Source of the DNA: Methylomarinovum caldicuralii
GTDB lineage: Bacteria; Pseudomonadota; Gammaproteobacteria; Methylococcales; Methylothermaceae
Reading direction: 5' to 3'
DNA length: 64,000 nt
Assembly (NCBI RefSeq): GCF_033126985.1
Contig: NZ_AP024714.1
Location: 1,504,990-1,568,989, forward strand
This document shows, piece by piece, positions 1 to 7,707 of the stretch (the stretch's first letter is position 1; each line of letters opens with the position of its first letter). A program made the position numbers and the translations under genes. The notes under the pieces are model-generated. The model ran no database searches. It had not been told where the DNA came from and was given only the letters and a program-made list of their open reading frames with translations.

Positions 1-1056
1 GCCGGCGAACACCACCGCCCCGATCAGGGCCACCAGTATCAGGGTGTCGAGCCGCAGGGTCCAGTTGCGCCAGCCGGTGAGCGCTTTCACCAGCTCCGGA
101 ATCGCCTGATCCTTCAGTTCCTTGGCGGTCTGGTCCAGGGTGCTGAGCACCCGGTAAGCGCGCTTGACTTCCACCTGCTTGATGCGGCGGTGGATTTCCT
201 CCAGATCACGGTCACGCCGGGCGATCAGGCGCTGCTTGACATACTCGTTGTCGCAGTTGATCTCCACTTCCGGGGAAAAAATGGTGTAGAAATGGGTCAC
301 GTTCAAACCGCGCTCGGCCAGGGCGCTCTTCCAGGCCGCCACCACCTCGGCGAGACTGTCCTCGCGGGCGGTCACGTCGATCTGGTTGAGAATGTAGATG
401 AATTTCTCCGAATCGTGGCGATCGACCGAGGTCTTGACCAGGTATTCCAGGGTGTCGCGCATCGCCCCCGGCTCCGGCCGCCGGGCGTCGAAGAAGATCA
501 GCACCAGATCGGAAATGTCGATGATGTGCTTGGTGATCCGCAACGTGGCGCTGCGCTGGGCATCGGCGTCGAAACCGGGCGAGTCGATCAGGATCTTGCC
601 CTTGAGGTTCTCGCTGTTGCAGGTTTTCAGCTGCAGATAGGCGTTGATGCGCTTTCCCTCGCCCTCCATCGCCTCCTCGATCTCCCGGCTGATGCGGTAG
701 AACGGAAAGCGGGGATCGACGTCCAGGGCCAGACCGGGCAGGGTCTTGACCTCGGGATCGGGGCTGTAACAAAGCACGGTGAACTTGTCGTCCACCGCCT
801 GCACCCCGCTGCGCTGCACCTTCTGTCCCAGGAAATGATTGATAAAGGTGGACTTGCCGGAAGAGAACAGGCCGAGTACCGACACCAGCGGCCACCAGGG
901 AATCTGGCGGGCGGTGGATTGGTCCGAACGCAACAACCCCAGGCCGTTGGCGACCTTGTCGATCGTCTGGAAATTCTTGGCCACGTCCACCAACAGGGGA
1001 TTTTCCTGGGCGAGGTGGCGCTCCAGATTCTGTACGTAGATTTCGCTTGCCTGCAT
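1..1056 (-). CDS. Dynamin-family GTPase, C-terminus cut by window edge
   Basis: At least 352 codons read without a stop from an ATG at 1056 to the left edge. A Walker A/G1 motif GLFSSGKST lies at about residues 62-70, a G3-type IDSPGFD near residue 145 and an NQID (G4) motif near 220, in the order of a dynamin-like large GTPase. The last visible residues form a hydrophobic stretch (LILVALIGAVVF), probably the first membrane segment of a C-terminal anchor. Bacterial dynamin-like proteins hydrolyse GTP and remodel or tether membranes; the exact role here is unknown. It is read on the same strand as the roadblock/GTPase cluster but separated by about 265 bases, so membership in that cluster is not shown. 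Confidence 0.85.
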   Translation of the reverse strand, partial: MQASEIYVQNLERHLAQENPLLVDVAKNFQTIDKVANGLGLLRSDQSTARQIPWWPLVSVLGLFSSGKSTFINHFLGQKVQRSGVQAVDDKFTVLCYSPDPEVKTLPGLALDVDPRFPFYRISREIEEAMEGEGKRINAYLQLKTCNSENLKGKILIDSPGFDADAQRSATLRITKHIIDISDLVLIFFDARRPEPGAMRDTLEYLVKTSVDRHDSEKFIYILNQIDVTAREDSLAEVVAAWKSALAERGLNVTHFYTIFSPEVEINCDNEYVKQRLIARRDRDLEEIHRRIKQVEVKRAYRVLSTLDQTAKELKDQAIPELVKALTGWRNWTLRLDTLILVALIGAVVFAG

Positions 1057-1322
1057 AATGTAGGGGGTTCCTATGTCACTTGATCCATGAACAGCGGTTT
1101 CGGTCCGAATCCCGCCACCCTTGCCGGCTGGAGAATGGACCGATTTTAGGGCAAAAATCCCGCCGATGGCAAAAATAATCCATCCGGGACACCCCTGTGC
1201 CGTTTCTTTCTAATGCATAGACCTTTTCCCGGCGGGAAAATTCAGCCCCTATGAGCGATACTCACTAAAGCTTGAGGCGGTGGAGTTTTGTTGAGCCAGA
1301 CAACAAAAGATGACGGTATAAA
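1057..1322. other. Intergenic gap with one copy of a 15-base AT-rich motif
   Basis: No convincing gene is visible in these 266 bases. It should hold the promoter of the dynamin-like gene on the minus strand. The end at 1308-1322 carries AGATGACGGTATAAA, one mismatch from the motif found exactly at 9479 and 12612. Confidence 0.4.
1308..1322 (+). repeat. AT-rich 15-mer, copy 1 (one mismatch)
   Basis: AGATGACGGTATAAA lies just beyond the 3' end of the PhnD-like gene. It differs at one base from the identical pair at 9479-9493 and 12612-12626, all in the same orientation. Confidence 0.5.
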
Positions 1323-2078
1323 TCAGGCCGGGCTGAATTTCAGCGTCTCCATCAAATCGATCATGAATTCGACCTCTTCCGGATCGACCGGGTCCCAGCC
1401 GGGCAGCTTCAGCTGTTCCAGAATCCGGGCCGTCCTCGGCGTCTCCCCCATGCTCACCAGCGCATCTTGCAACTTCGCATGCAGCTCGGCGATCCTGGGA
1501 CCTGCCATCAGATAATGATGGATGACCTGGATATCGCTGCGGACCAGCACCTTCAGCCTTTCCCGCACCGGCCGGCTCAGCTCGTCGAAAGCCCTGGCGA
1601 GGAAGATGCCGGCATCGCTCTCCCCTGTCAGCAGCCGCTTGGCGACCAGCACGTAATTGTCGCATTCCACCTGCACGGTGTTGTCCTGCCCCAAACCTGC
1701 CGGCTCCAGCAGAATCATCCCCATCAGATGGACGTCCGGGTTGTCCGTGGTGGCAATCCGTGCCCCCTCCGGCAGATCCTCCACCGCCTGCACCCCGCTT
1801 TCCGCCGCCACGGCGATCAGCGCCTCGTCGGCGTCGCCCCGGGGCTTGGCCAAGGCACTGAAACCCTTCTCCCGCACCAGCATGGCGGCATCATAGGGAT
1901 TGGCGTAGACGAGATCGATCCGGTCCTGCGCAATAGCGGCGTGAAGGCTGTCGAAGTCATCCATCAGCTCCAGATGGAATCCAGTTTCCAGGATCCGCTG
2001 CAACCAGGTATTGAAGACGAACCAGCCGGCGATATAGTCGGGACTGAAATCGGGACTCACCGTGAAGGTATAGCTCAT
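1323..2078 (-). CDS. PhnD-like periplasmic-binding-fold protein without signal peptide
   Basis: 251 residues resembling the phosphate/phosphonate-binding (PhnD, type 2 periplasmic-binding) fold: an early FSPDYIAGWF segment, then a DLVYANPYDAAMLV segment at about 55-68 that matches the conserved family core. The ATG at 2078 was chosen because it overlaps the stop of the PAS gene (ATGA); upstream in-frame residues are Gly-rich read-through. There is no N-terminal signal peptide or lipobox, so the protein should be cytoplasmic and is unlikely to be the binding protein of an ABC importer; none is encoded nearby. With the roadblock, GTPase and PAS neighbours it may serve as a ligand sensor. Ligand unknown. 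Confidence 0.75.
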   Translation of the reverse strand: MSYTFTVSPDFSPDYIAGWFVFNTWLQRILETGFHLELMDDFDSLHAAIAQDRIDLVYANPYDAAMLVREKGFSALAKPRGDADEALIAVAAESGVQAVEDLPEGARIATTDNPDVHLMGMILLEPAGLGQDNTVQVECDNYVLVAKRLLTGESDAGIFLARAFDELSRPVRERLKVLVRSDIQVIHHYLMAGPRIAELHAKLQDALVSMGETPRTARILEQLKLPGWDPVDPEEVEFMIDLMETLKFSPA

Positions 2079-2569
2079 GCCGCCGCCTCCTCTTGTCGCA
2101 TTCTGGCATACAGGTCGATGCATTCCTCGACCTTGCGCCGGTCCGGCTTGCGCCGCACCGAGGTGTAACCGACCACCCGGCCGTTCCGGATGTTGGGGAT
2201 GACCGTCGCCTTGACCCAGTAATAGGCCCCGTCCTTGCGCAGATTTTTGACGTATCCCTGCCAGATGTCACCGCGCCGGACCGTCGCCCACAGATCCTGA
2301 AACGCCGCCTTCGGCATGTCCGGATGGCGCAGGATGGAATGGGGCGCGCCGATCAGCTCCTCCTCCTCGTAGCCGGACATGGCCACGAAAGAGCGGTTTA
2401 CGTGGGTGATGATGCCATTGGTATCGGCGCGGGAGACAATCAAGCGGCCGTCGGGATAAGGCACCTCCTCATCGGTGACCAGGACCCTGCGGGGACCGAC
2501 GCCGTATAGTTCCAGCGTGTATTCCCGGTATTCGCCCTTCACATTGGCTGGATCCATATCCTGTAACAT
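2075..2569 (-). CDS. Single PAS-domain protein (Aer-type)
   Basis: 164 residues forming essentially one PAS domain. Typical motifs are ITHVNRSFVAMSGY (about 54-67), LIGAPHSILRHPDMP and W..YVKNLRKDGAYYWV, the last being the PAS/PAC core of Aer-like redox or small-ligand sensors. No methyl-accepting, HAMP, kinase or cyclase domain follows, so it must act through a partner. The start at 2569 has a GGGAG ribosome site 7 bases upstream. The 3' end overlaps the PhnD-like gene by four bases (ATGA), implying translational coupling. The PAS may bind FAD by analogy with Aer, but no sequence proof of cofactor is available. Confidence 0.85.
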   Translation of the reverse strand: MLQDMDPANVKGEYREYTLELYGVGPRRVLVTDEEVPYPDGRLIVSRADTNGIITHVNRSFVAMSGYEEEELIGAPHSILRHPDMPKAAFQDLWATVRRGDIWQGYVKNLRKDGAYYWVKATVIPNIRNGRVVGYTSVRRKPDRRKVEECIDLYARMRQEEAAA

Positions 2570-2580
2570 TTCCGACTCCC

Positions 2581-2943
2581 TCAGATCAACTGGGCGATGT
2601 TCTCAGCGGCCCGCTTGACGTCGAGAAAGATCAGCCCGAGCTTGGCCTGGGGTTTGGCGAGCACGGTCAGCACTGCCTCCCGTCCCGCGTGGGTCATGAG
2701 CACGTAGCCCTTGTCCCCCTTGATAAGCACCTGCTCCAGTTCGCCGCGCGCCAGTTCCTGGGCGGTCCGGTCCCCCAGTGACAGCATCGCCGCGCTCATG
2801 GCCCCGACGCGGTCCTCGTCCATGCCCTGGGGCAATACCGCCGCCATCATCAGACCGTCGATGGAAATGACGCCGGAGGCTTCGATATCCGCCGAGGTGC
2901 CGTTCAGCTCATTCAAAATGGAGGTCAACATCTGTTCACGCAT
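2581..2943 (-). CDS. Roadblock/LC7 domain protein (MglB-like)
   Basis: 120 residues covering one Roadblock/LC7 domain. The core ISIDGLMMAAVLPQGMDEDRVGAMSAAMLSL followed by a strand-rich second half (VLIKGDKGYVLM, AVLTVLAKPQAKLG) is the usual alternation. Roadblock proteins such as MglB act as GTPase-activating or scaffolding partners for Ras-like GTPases. Here the cognate GTPase is probably the small GTPase at 3583-4146. A ribosome site (AGAGGA) precedes the ATG at 2943. It sits 11 bases upstream of nothing on its own strand but is followed directly by the PAS gene start region (12-base gap), so it is probably co-transcribed. Confidence 0.85.
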   Translation of the reverse strand: MREQMLTSILNELNGTSADIEASGVISIDGLMMAAVLPQGMDEDRVGAMSAAMLSLGDRTAQELARGELEQVLIKGDKGYVLMTHAGREAVLTVLAKPQAKLGLIFLDVKRAAENIAQLI

Positions 2944-2969
2944 GATCGTATCCTCTGTGATCGTGGGTT

Positions 2970-3590
2970 CTACAAAACGATGGAAACCGGGGCATAACGG
3001 GTCATCAAGGTCCAGACCAGCTGCACGAATTCCGGCTGATTGAAATGGGGAATGCCGGTCATCACCAGGGCGAAAACGTGCTTGCCGATGTGCAGCGGCC
3101 AGACGCCCAGGCGGGTGTGGCCGCCGGCATCCACGACCCCCCAGGCTTCCGTATTCAGATGCAGGTTACCCTGCAGCACCCCCCGGTAACGCTGCTTCAG
3201 ACCCAGGAAATCGGCGCTCAGCGCCGCCAGCTCCTCTGCGGTTTCATGGGGGAAGCCGCTGGAACCGATGTAAAATCCCTGCGCGTCCGCCAACAGCACC
3301 TTGCCGCCGTCGCTCAGCGGGGCCAACAGCTGTGGCAGAATCATCTCCAACGGCTGGTCCATGACGCTCAACGGTTCGGCCAGCCACTGCAGCCAGCCCA
3401 TCTGTTGGACGCGCTCGAAGCATTCCCGGTCGCACCCCCGCGGCAGTTTCTCCGGGGATAGACGGGGGGATTCGGTCTGGCTCAGTAGCAGGCGCAACAG
3501 CGTGCGGGGCGGATCGCTTGCTGCGACGGACACGGCATAGTAGGCGCCGGTCGGGGTGGGCAGCGCATAGGGAGTCTCTTTCTCATGCAT
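2970..3590 (-). CDS. Second roadblock-like protein, 206 aa
   Basis: A 206-residue protein with no motif that names a family outright. The central part (GGKVLLADAQGFYIGSSG at about 95-112, then ETAEELAALSADF) has the strand-turn-helix pattern of a Roadblock/LC7 domain, and the C-terminal third is strand-rich (HTRLGVWPLHIGKHVFALVM). The N-terminal 80 residues are of unknown fold. It starts at 3590 behind a GGAGG ribosome site and overlaps the end of the small GTPase gene by 8 bases, so the two products are likely partners. Roadblock assignment is an inference from pattern and context. Confidence 0.6.
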   Translation of the reverse strand: MHEKETPYALPTPTGAYYAVSVAASDPPRTLLRLLLSQTESPRLSPEKLPRGCDRECFERVQQMGWLQWLAEPLSVMDQPLEMILPQLLAPLSDGGKVLLADAQGFYIGSSGFPHETAEELAALSADFLGLKQRYRGVLQGNLHLNTEAWGVVDAGGHTRLGVWPLHIGKHVFALVMTGIPHFNQPEFVQLVWTLMTRYAPVSIVL

Positions 3591-4146
3591 CGGATTCCTC
3601 CATGAGGACGCCCGGATTCAGGTGGAACAGCAGCGCCTGCACCAACAGCACCACATCCGTCCGGCGGCGGGCATCGATCTCCAGGACCGGCGCTCTGATC
3701 CCCAGCTGTTCCAGGGAATTGTAATAGGCCTCCAGCGACGGGGTCGCCTTGAGATCCATCCGGGTCACGCCAACGACCAGGCCGGTGGCGTCGATGAAGG
3801 GATGGAAGCGCTGGATAAAGAAACGCATGTCCTGAAAGGGATCGGTCCGGGTGTTGTCCAGCAGCAGCACCAGACCGATCCCGCCCCGGACCAGTATCTC
3901 CCACATGAAATCGAAGCGCTCCTGGCCCGGGGTGCCGTAGAGATGGAGCTTGCCGCCGTCGTCCAGGCGGAGCACCCCGTAATCCAGCGCCACCGTCGTC
4001 TCCGGCTTGCGCGCCGAGGTCATGTCCGTCGCACAGGCATCGGTACGCACCGGCGGCGTGTCGCTGATGCTGGCGATGGCGGTGGTCTTGCCGGCACCGA
4101 CCGGACCGGTGAAGATCAGTTTGTCGTAAACCTGATCGGTCTTCAT
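3583..4146 (-). CDS. Small Ras-like GTPase of the COG2229/MglA type
   Basis: 187 residues. G1 P-loop FTGPVGAGKTT at about 11-21, G3-like YGTPGQERF near 70 and G4-like TRMD near 130 identify a small P-loop GTPase close to the COG2229 group found next to roadblock proteins. In MglA/MglB systems such GTPases set cell polarity for motility or type IV pili. The start at 4146 shares its A with the TGA of the preceding gene (TGATG) and begins directly with MKTDQVYDKLIFTG, which suits the family; a longer in-frame version would add an unrelated low-complexity stretch. Partner roadblock proteins follow on the same strand. Confidence 0.85.
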   Translation of the reverse strand: MKTDQVYDKLIFTGPVGAGKTTAIASISDTPPVRTDACATDMTSARKPETTVALDYGVLRLDDGGKLHLYGTPGQERFDFMWEILVRGGIGLVLLLDNTRTDPFQDMRFFIQRFHPFIDATGLVVGVTRMDLKATPSLEAYYNSLEQLGIRAPVLEIDARRRTDVVLLVQALLFHLNPGVLMEESDA

Positions 4147-5150
4147 CACGTCGCCTTCCGCAGTCGTTTCAGAATCCGCTTGAGGAAACCCTCCGGTGGC
4201 GCCTGCGGCTCCGTCCGCCGGGGCGCTTGGGGCGTTTCCACTGCCTCGACCAGGCCGAGCGCACTGGCGGCGCTGATGAAACTGGCCACCGTCTCGGGGT
4301 TTCCCGCCATGCGCGCCAGACGCAGCGGCGACATATCCTGCCGATACCAGGCCGCCGCGATGCGAAGCGCCTGGGGCGGATGCCAGTAGCGGGTCAGATT
4401 GGGCCAGCGTTTCAGATGCAGGCACTGCTCAGGAGAAATCGAAACCGGCAGGCGGACGCCGGCATTCCACCAGGCGACTTTCCAGAGGAACGCGTCCATC
4501 CGCTGGGGCGCCCCGGGAAGACGTTTTATCTGCATCTCCGGCGCGGGCACGATGGCCGGCCCCTGGCCTGGTTCCCCGGCAAGCTGGCAGAACTGCTGCA
4601 GGGGCAGGCGGCAAAACGCCCGTAACTTCTTGTCGTCGGCATCGACCCAGATCGCCCTGGGTTTGGGGAACACCAGAATCGGCTCCCAGCCGGTTTCCAC
4701 CCGCAGCGCGATGCCCGTCATCAACGCCTGACGGCAGGCACGGGTCAAAAGTCCCTGCAGATATCGCCTCGGATCGTAGTGGCGGAAGTTTACCGCGACC
4801 GGTTCGGCGGTGGGGACGGGAGCAGGTGGCGGTTTTTCGGCCACCGCCGCGTCCGCCGGCAGGGAAACCCGTTTCAGGGCGGCCAGAAGCGGTTCGACCT
4901 GAAGAGGCTTTCGCACCCACGCCAGCTCCGTCTGCGCCGGCGGATTCAGCGCCAACAGCAAAACCGGCATACGGGGCCAGCGCCGCCGGTGGCGTTCGAG
5001 CAACTCAGCCGCCCCCAGACTGTCCCAGTCCAGCAGGCAGACATCAGCAGCGGCAGGATCCTCAACCACCGTCAGCCGGCAGTCGTGGACCAGCAGATGG
5101 TGCAAAAGACGTAGAAAACGCTCGGAAGTGCCCTGGAGCATCACTTTCAT
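4146..5150 (-). CDS. Receiver-like/winged-helix-like signalling protein, unrecognised
   Basis: 334 residues from the ATG at 5150, which overlaps the previous stop (ATGA). The first 110 residues look like a degenerate receiver domain: MKVMLQGTSERFLR, VCLLDWDSLG at the position of the phosphoacceptor strand, and PVLLLALNPP further on. A Pro-rich linker (about 115-130) leads to a second domain with several Trp and Cys residues (KRWPNLTRYW) and a helical end containing RLARMAGNPETVASFISAASALGLVE, which resembles a winged helix. No specific family was recognised. It lies between the TPR-like gene and the GTPase and probably feeds a signal to the GTPase. Confidence 0.55.
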   Translation of the reverse strand: MKVMLQGTSERFLRLLHHLLVHDCRLTVVEDPAAADVCLLDWDSLGAAELLERHRRRWPRMPVLLLALNPPAQTELAWVRKPLQVEPLLAALKRVSLPADAAVAEKPPPAPVPTAEPVAVNFRHYDPRRYLQGLLTRACRQALMTGIALRVETGWEPILVFPKPRAIWVDADDKKLRAFCRLPLQQFCQLAGEPGQGPAIVPAPEMQIKRLPGAPQRMDAFLWKVAWWNAGVRLPVSISPEQCLHLKRWPNLTRYWHPPQALRIAAAWYRQDMSPLRLARMAGNPETVASFISAASALGLVEAVETPQAPRRTEPQAPPEGFLKRILKRLRKAT

Positions 5151-5818
5151 GGCAGCGCCCCGGCATGGAACGCCTCCCAGTCCGGATCCAGGCAACCGTG
5201 GCTTTGGAGATGCGCGCGCAGGCGGGCGAAGTTTTCCCGGTCATCGAGGGCGCGGTAGATGGCCAGCAATTCCTGACGGGCCGTCCGGCAGTCCGGTTCC
5301 TCGAACAATCTCTGCTCGAACAACTCCCGCGCCTGATCCAGCTGACCCAGTGCCAGACAGGACCGGGCGGCTTCGATGAGATCGACTGGCACCGCTGCCG
5401 GCTTGGTGGCTGCGGTCATCTGCAGCATACCGACAGCGCCGGCCTGGAGGACGGAACGCGGGGAAAGCGGCAGGGACTGCAGCGGCAGACGGCCGGCAAG
5501 ATAGCGTTCCAGCATCTGCCGGCGCTCCGCTTTCAGCCATTTTCCCGCGCCCCGGATCATGCGCCGCTGCAAGCCGCGGCCCCGCCCTTCCAGGGTTAGC
5601 ACCAGATCCACCAGAGCGGCATAAAGCGCCTCCGCATCCAGTCCCACCGCGGCACGGATTCGGGCCAGGTGCAGCACCAGTCGCCGGGGATCGCGGTGAA
5701 TTTCCCGGGTCAGGAAGGACCAGGCGGTAGCGGAATCGAGCTGATCCACCGGTTGCAGGCGCAACCAGCGATCGAGAAAAAACGCAGCCTCCACGGGAGA
5801 ATCTGCGTATCCGGCCAT
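5147..5818 (-). CDS. Helical, TPR-like protein at the head of the GTPase cluster
   Basis: 223 residues, almost entirely helical. The C-terminal half contains a TPR-like repeat pair (CLALGQLDQARELFEQRLFEEPDCRTARQELLAIYRALDD, residues about 160-200) of the kind seen at FimV C-termini. The start at 5818 was preferred over an in-frame GTG at 5845 because an AGGGGA ribosome site sits six bases upstream. It is the first gene of the overlapping set reaching to 1323 and is separated by about 100 bases from trhP. Exact function unknown; a scaffold for the downstream GTPase module is a reasonable guess. Confidence 0.6.
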   Translation of the reverse strand: MAGYADSPVEAAFFLDRWLRLQPVDQLDSATAWSFLTREIHRDPRRLVLHLARIRAAVGLDAEALYAALVDLVLTLEGRGRGLQRRMIRGAGKWLKAERRQMLERYLAGRLPLQSLPLSPRSVLQAGAVGMLQMTAATKPAAVPVDLIEAARSCLALGQLDQARELFEQRLFEEPDCRTARQELLAIYRALDDRENFARLRAHLQSHGCLDPDWEAFHAGALP

Positions 5819-5914
5819 CGTCTTCCCCTGAATCTCGGTTGCCACCTTTCAAGCATAGTCGATATCGCGGTGACAGACCAGCCGGGCATGAAGACTGTCG
5901 ATCCAGTCGCAGTT

Positions 5915-7195
5915 TCAGGAAGCGTCTTCCAGATAACGCGCCACCAGATCGTAACGCCCGGCTTCGGGAACCGGCAGCCGGACCCGCCAGCCGCCGCCGG
6001 GGGATTCCTCCAGGGCATTCCCCTCCAGGTCCTCTAAATAGTCCACTGTCATGCCGCGGTTGCCGGCGGGGGAAATCCATTCGATGCGGTCGCCCCGACG
6101 CAGCTTGTTCTTGATCAGAACCTGGGCCTTGCCGCTGGCAGGATCGTAATCCTCCACCTCGCCGACGAACTGCTGGCGGTGGCTGCGGGAAGCCCCCTGG
6201 AGATAGTTCTGGTATTCGTGGCTGTGGTGGCGCTGATAGAAGCCGTCGGTATAACCGCGGTTGGAAAGATTTTCGAGCACGCCGAGGAGACGGGCATCGA
6301 ACGGGCGGCCGGCAAGGGCATCTTCGATCGCCTGGCGATAGACCTGGGCGGTGCGGGCAACGTAGTAGTGGGATTTGGTCCGGCCCTCAATCTTGAGGCA
6401 GTCGATTCCCAGCGCCACCAATTTGTGGACGTGCTCCACCGCGCGCAGATCCTTGGAGTTGAGAATGTAGGTGCCGTGTTCGTCCTCCAGGATCGGCATG
6501 TATTCACCGGGGCGGCCGGGATCCTCGAGCAGGTAGGTTCGGTCGGCCGCCGGATGGCGCTCCACCCCGCCCGCCTCGGCGGGCCTGACCCGGTACTCCC
6601 AGCGGCAGGCGTTGGTGCAGGTGCCCTGGTTGGGATCGCGGCGGTTGAAGTAGCCGGACAGCAGACAACGCCCGGAATAGGCGATGCACAGCGCGCCGTG
6701 GACGAACACTTCCAGTTCGACATCAGGACACTGCTGGCGGATCTCAGCAATCTCGTCCAGGGACAGTTCCCGCGACAGAATGATGCGTTCGATCCCCAAC
6801 CGCTGCCAGAAACGCACCGCCGCATAGTTCATGGTGTTGGCCTGCACCGAGAGGTGAATCGGCATCTCGGGCCAGGTTTCCCGGACCTGCAGGATCAGCC
6901 CCGGATCGGCCATGATGAGGGCGTCGGGTCCGGCCGCGACGATGGGGGCAAAGTCTTTGATGAAGGTCTTGACCTTGCTGTTGTGGGGCAGCACGTTGGC
7001 GGCCAGGTAGAATTTCCTGCCCTGGGCGTGGGCCTCGGCGATCCCCGTTTCGAGATTGGCCAGGGTGAAATCGTTGTTGCGCACCCTGAGGCTGTAACGC
7101 GGAAGACCGGCGTAAACCGCATCGGCGCCGTAAGCGAAGGCATAGCGCATGTGCCGCAACGTGCCGGCGGGGGACAAGAGTTCTGTCTGGGACAT
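5915..7195 (-). CDS. trhP: U32 peptidase-family tRNA hydroxylation protein
   Basis: 426 residues of the U32 family (YegQ/TrhP), which takes part in 5-hydroxyuridine formation at the wobble base of tRNAs. Signature parts are the N-terminal TELLSPAGTLRHMRYAF, the barrel segment HLSVQANTMNYAAV, ELEVFVHGALCIAYSGRC and the Cys cluster SGRCLLSGYF...CTNACRWEY that can hold an Fe-S centre, then KIEGRTKSHYYVA. A C-terminal beta domain (about 350-426) is present. The start at 7195 was chosen because the family begins only a few residues before the LSPAG motif. It is divergent from the coiled-coil gene at 7278. Confidence 0.9.
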   Translation of the reverse strand: MSQTELLSPAGTLRHMRYAFAYGADAVYAGLPRYSLRVRNNDFTLANLETGIAEAHAQGRKFYLAANVLPHNSKVKTFIKDFAPIVAAGPDALIMADPGLILQVRETWPEMPIHLSVQANTMNYAAVRFWQRLGIERIILSRELSLDEIAEIRQQCPDVELEVFVHGALCIAYSGRCLLSGYFNRRDPNQGTCTNACRWEYRVRPAEAGGVERHPAADRTYLLEDPGRPGEYMPILEDEHGTYILNSKDLRAVEHVHKLVALGIDCLKIEGRTKSHYYVARTAQVYRQAIEDALAGRPFDARLLGVLENLSNRGYTDGFYQRHHSHEYQNYLQGASRSHRQQFVGEVEDYDPASGKAQVLIKNKLRRGDRIEWISPAGNRGMTVDYLEDLEGNALEESPGGGWRVRLPVPEAGRYDLVARYLEDAS

Positions 7196-7277
7196 GGTTT
7201 GGATCGGTGACGGCGGGAAGGGGCATGAATGGTATACTTTATCCCGATCTGACACAATTACCTTCCTTAATCTGACC

Positions 7278-7700
7278 ATGGCTCTGGCCGAAGAAGACCT
7301 GCAGCGCATCGAAGAAATGATCGAGGCGGCCATCGCCCGCCAGCAGGCCCGTGTGGCGCAACTGCCACCGATGGACGTGGAGCTGCGCGAACGCCTGGTG
7401 CGCCTGGAAGAGGAGCTGAAACACCAGCGCGAACTGATGGCCAAACAGTTCACCCTGACCGAGGAACGCTTTCGCCATTTCGATCAGCGTTTTGAACAGG
7501 TGGACAAGCGCTTCGAGCAGGTCGAGCGGCGTTTCGAGCAGGTGGACAAGCGCTTCGAACAAATCGATACGGAAATCAAGAACATTCACACCGAAATCAA
7601 ACAGATCTACATCGCCATCAACCGACAGACCTGGCGCATGATCGGCGCTGTGGGCCTGATCGTGATCCTCAGCCGGATCGTCGAACTTTTTGGAAACTGA
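7278..7700 (+). CDS. Coiled-coil protein with C-terminal membrane anchor
   Basis: 140 residues. After an acidic, helical N-terminus, residues about 65-105 hold a seven-residue repeat (RFEQVDK, RFEQVER, RFEQVDK, RFEQIDT) that gives a strong coiled coil. A single hydrophobic segment (MIGAVGLIVILSRIVELF) closes the protein, so it should be anchored in the inner membrane with the coil in the cytoplasm. Similar short proteins are common as DUF1640-like or uncharacterised membrane coiled coils; no function can be named. The ATG at 7278 begins right at the conserved helical part; the reading frame extends upstream without a better start. It ends 7 bases before cysM. Confidence 0.7.
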   Translation: MALAEEDLQRIEEMIEAAIARQQARVAQLPPMDVELRERLVRLEEELKHQRELMAKQFTLTEERFRHFDQRFEQVDKRFEQVERRFEQVDKRFEQIDTEIKNIHTEIKQIYIAINRQTWRMIGAVGLIVILSRIVELFGN

Positions 7701-7707
7701 GCCACAC

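Noticed and set aside
7149-7277. N-terminal extension of the coiled-coil gene from 7149
   Set aside because: It would overlap the divergent trhP start and adds unconserved residues; the ATG at 7278 suits the helical start.
7480-7590. Short direct repeats as a CRISPR array
   Set aside because: They are coding heptads without unique spacers. No CRISPR array or cas gene was seen anywhere in the window.
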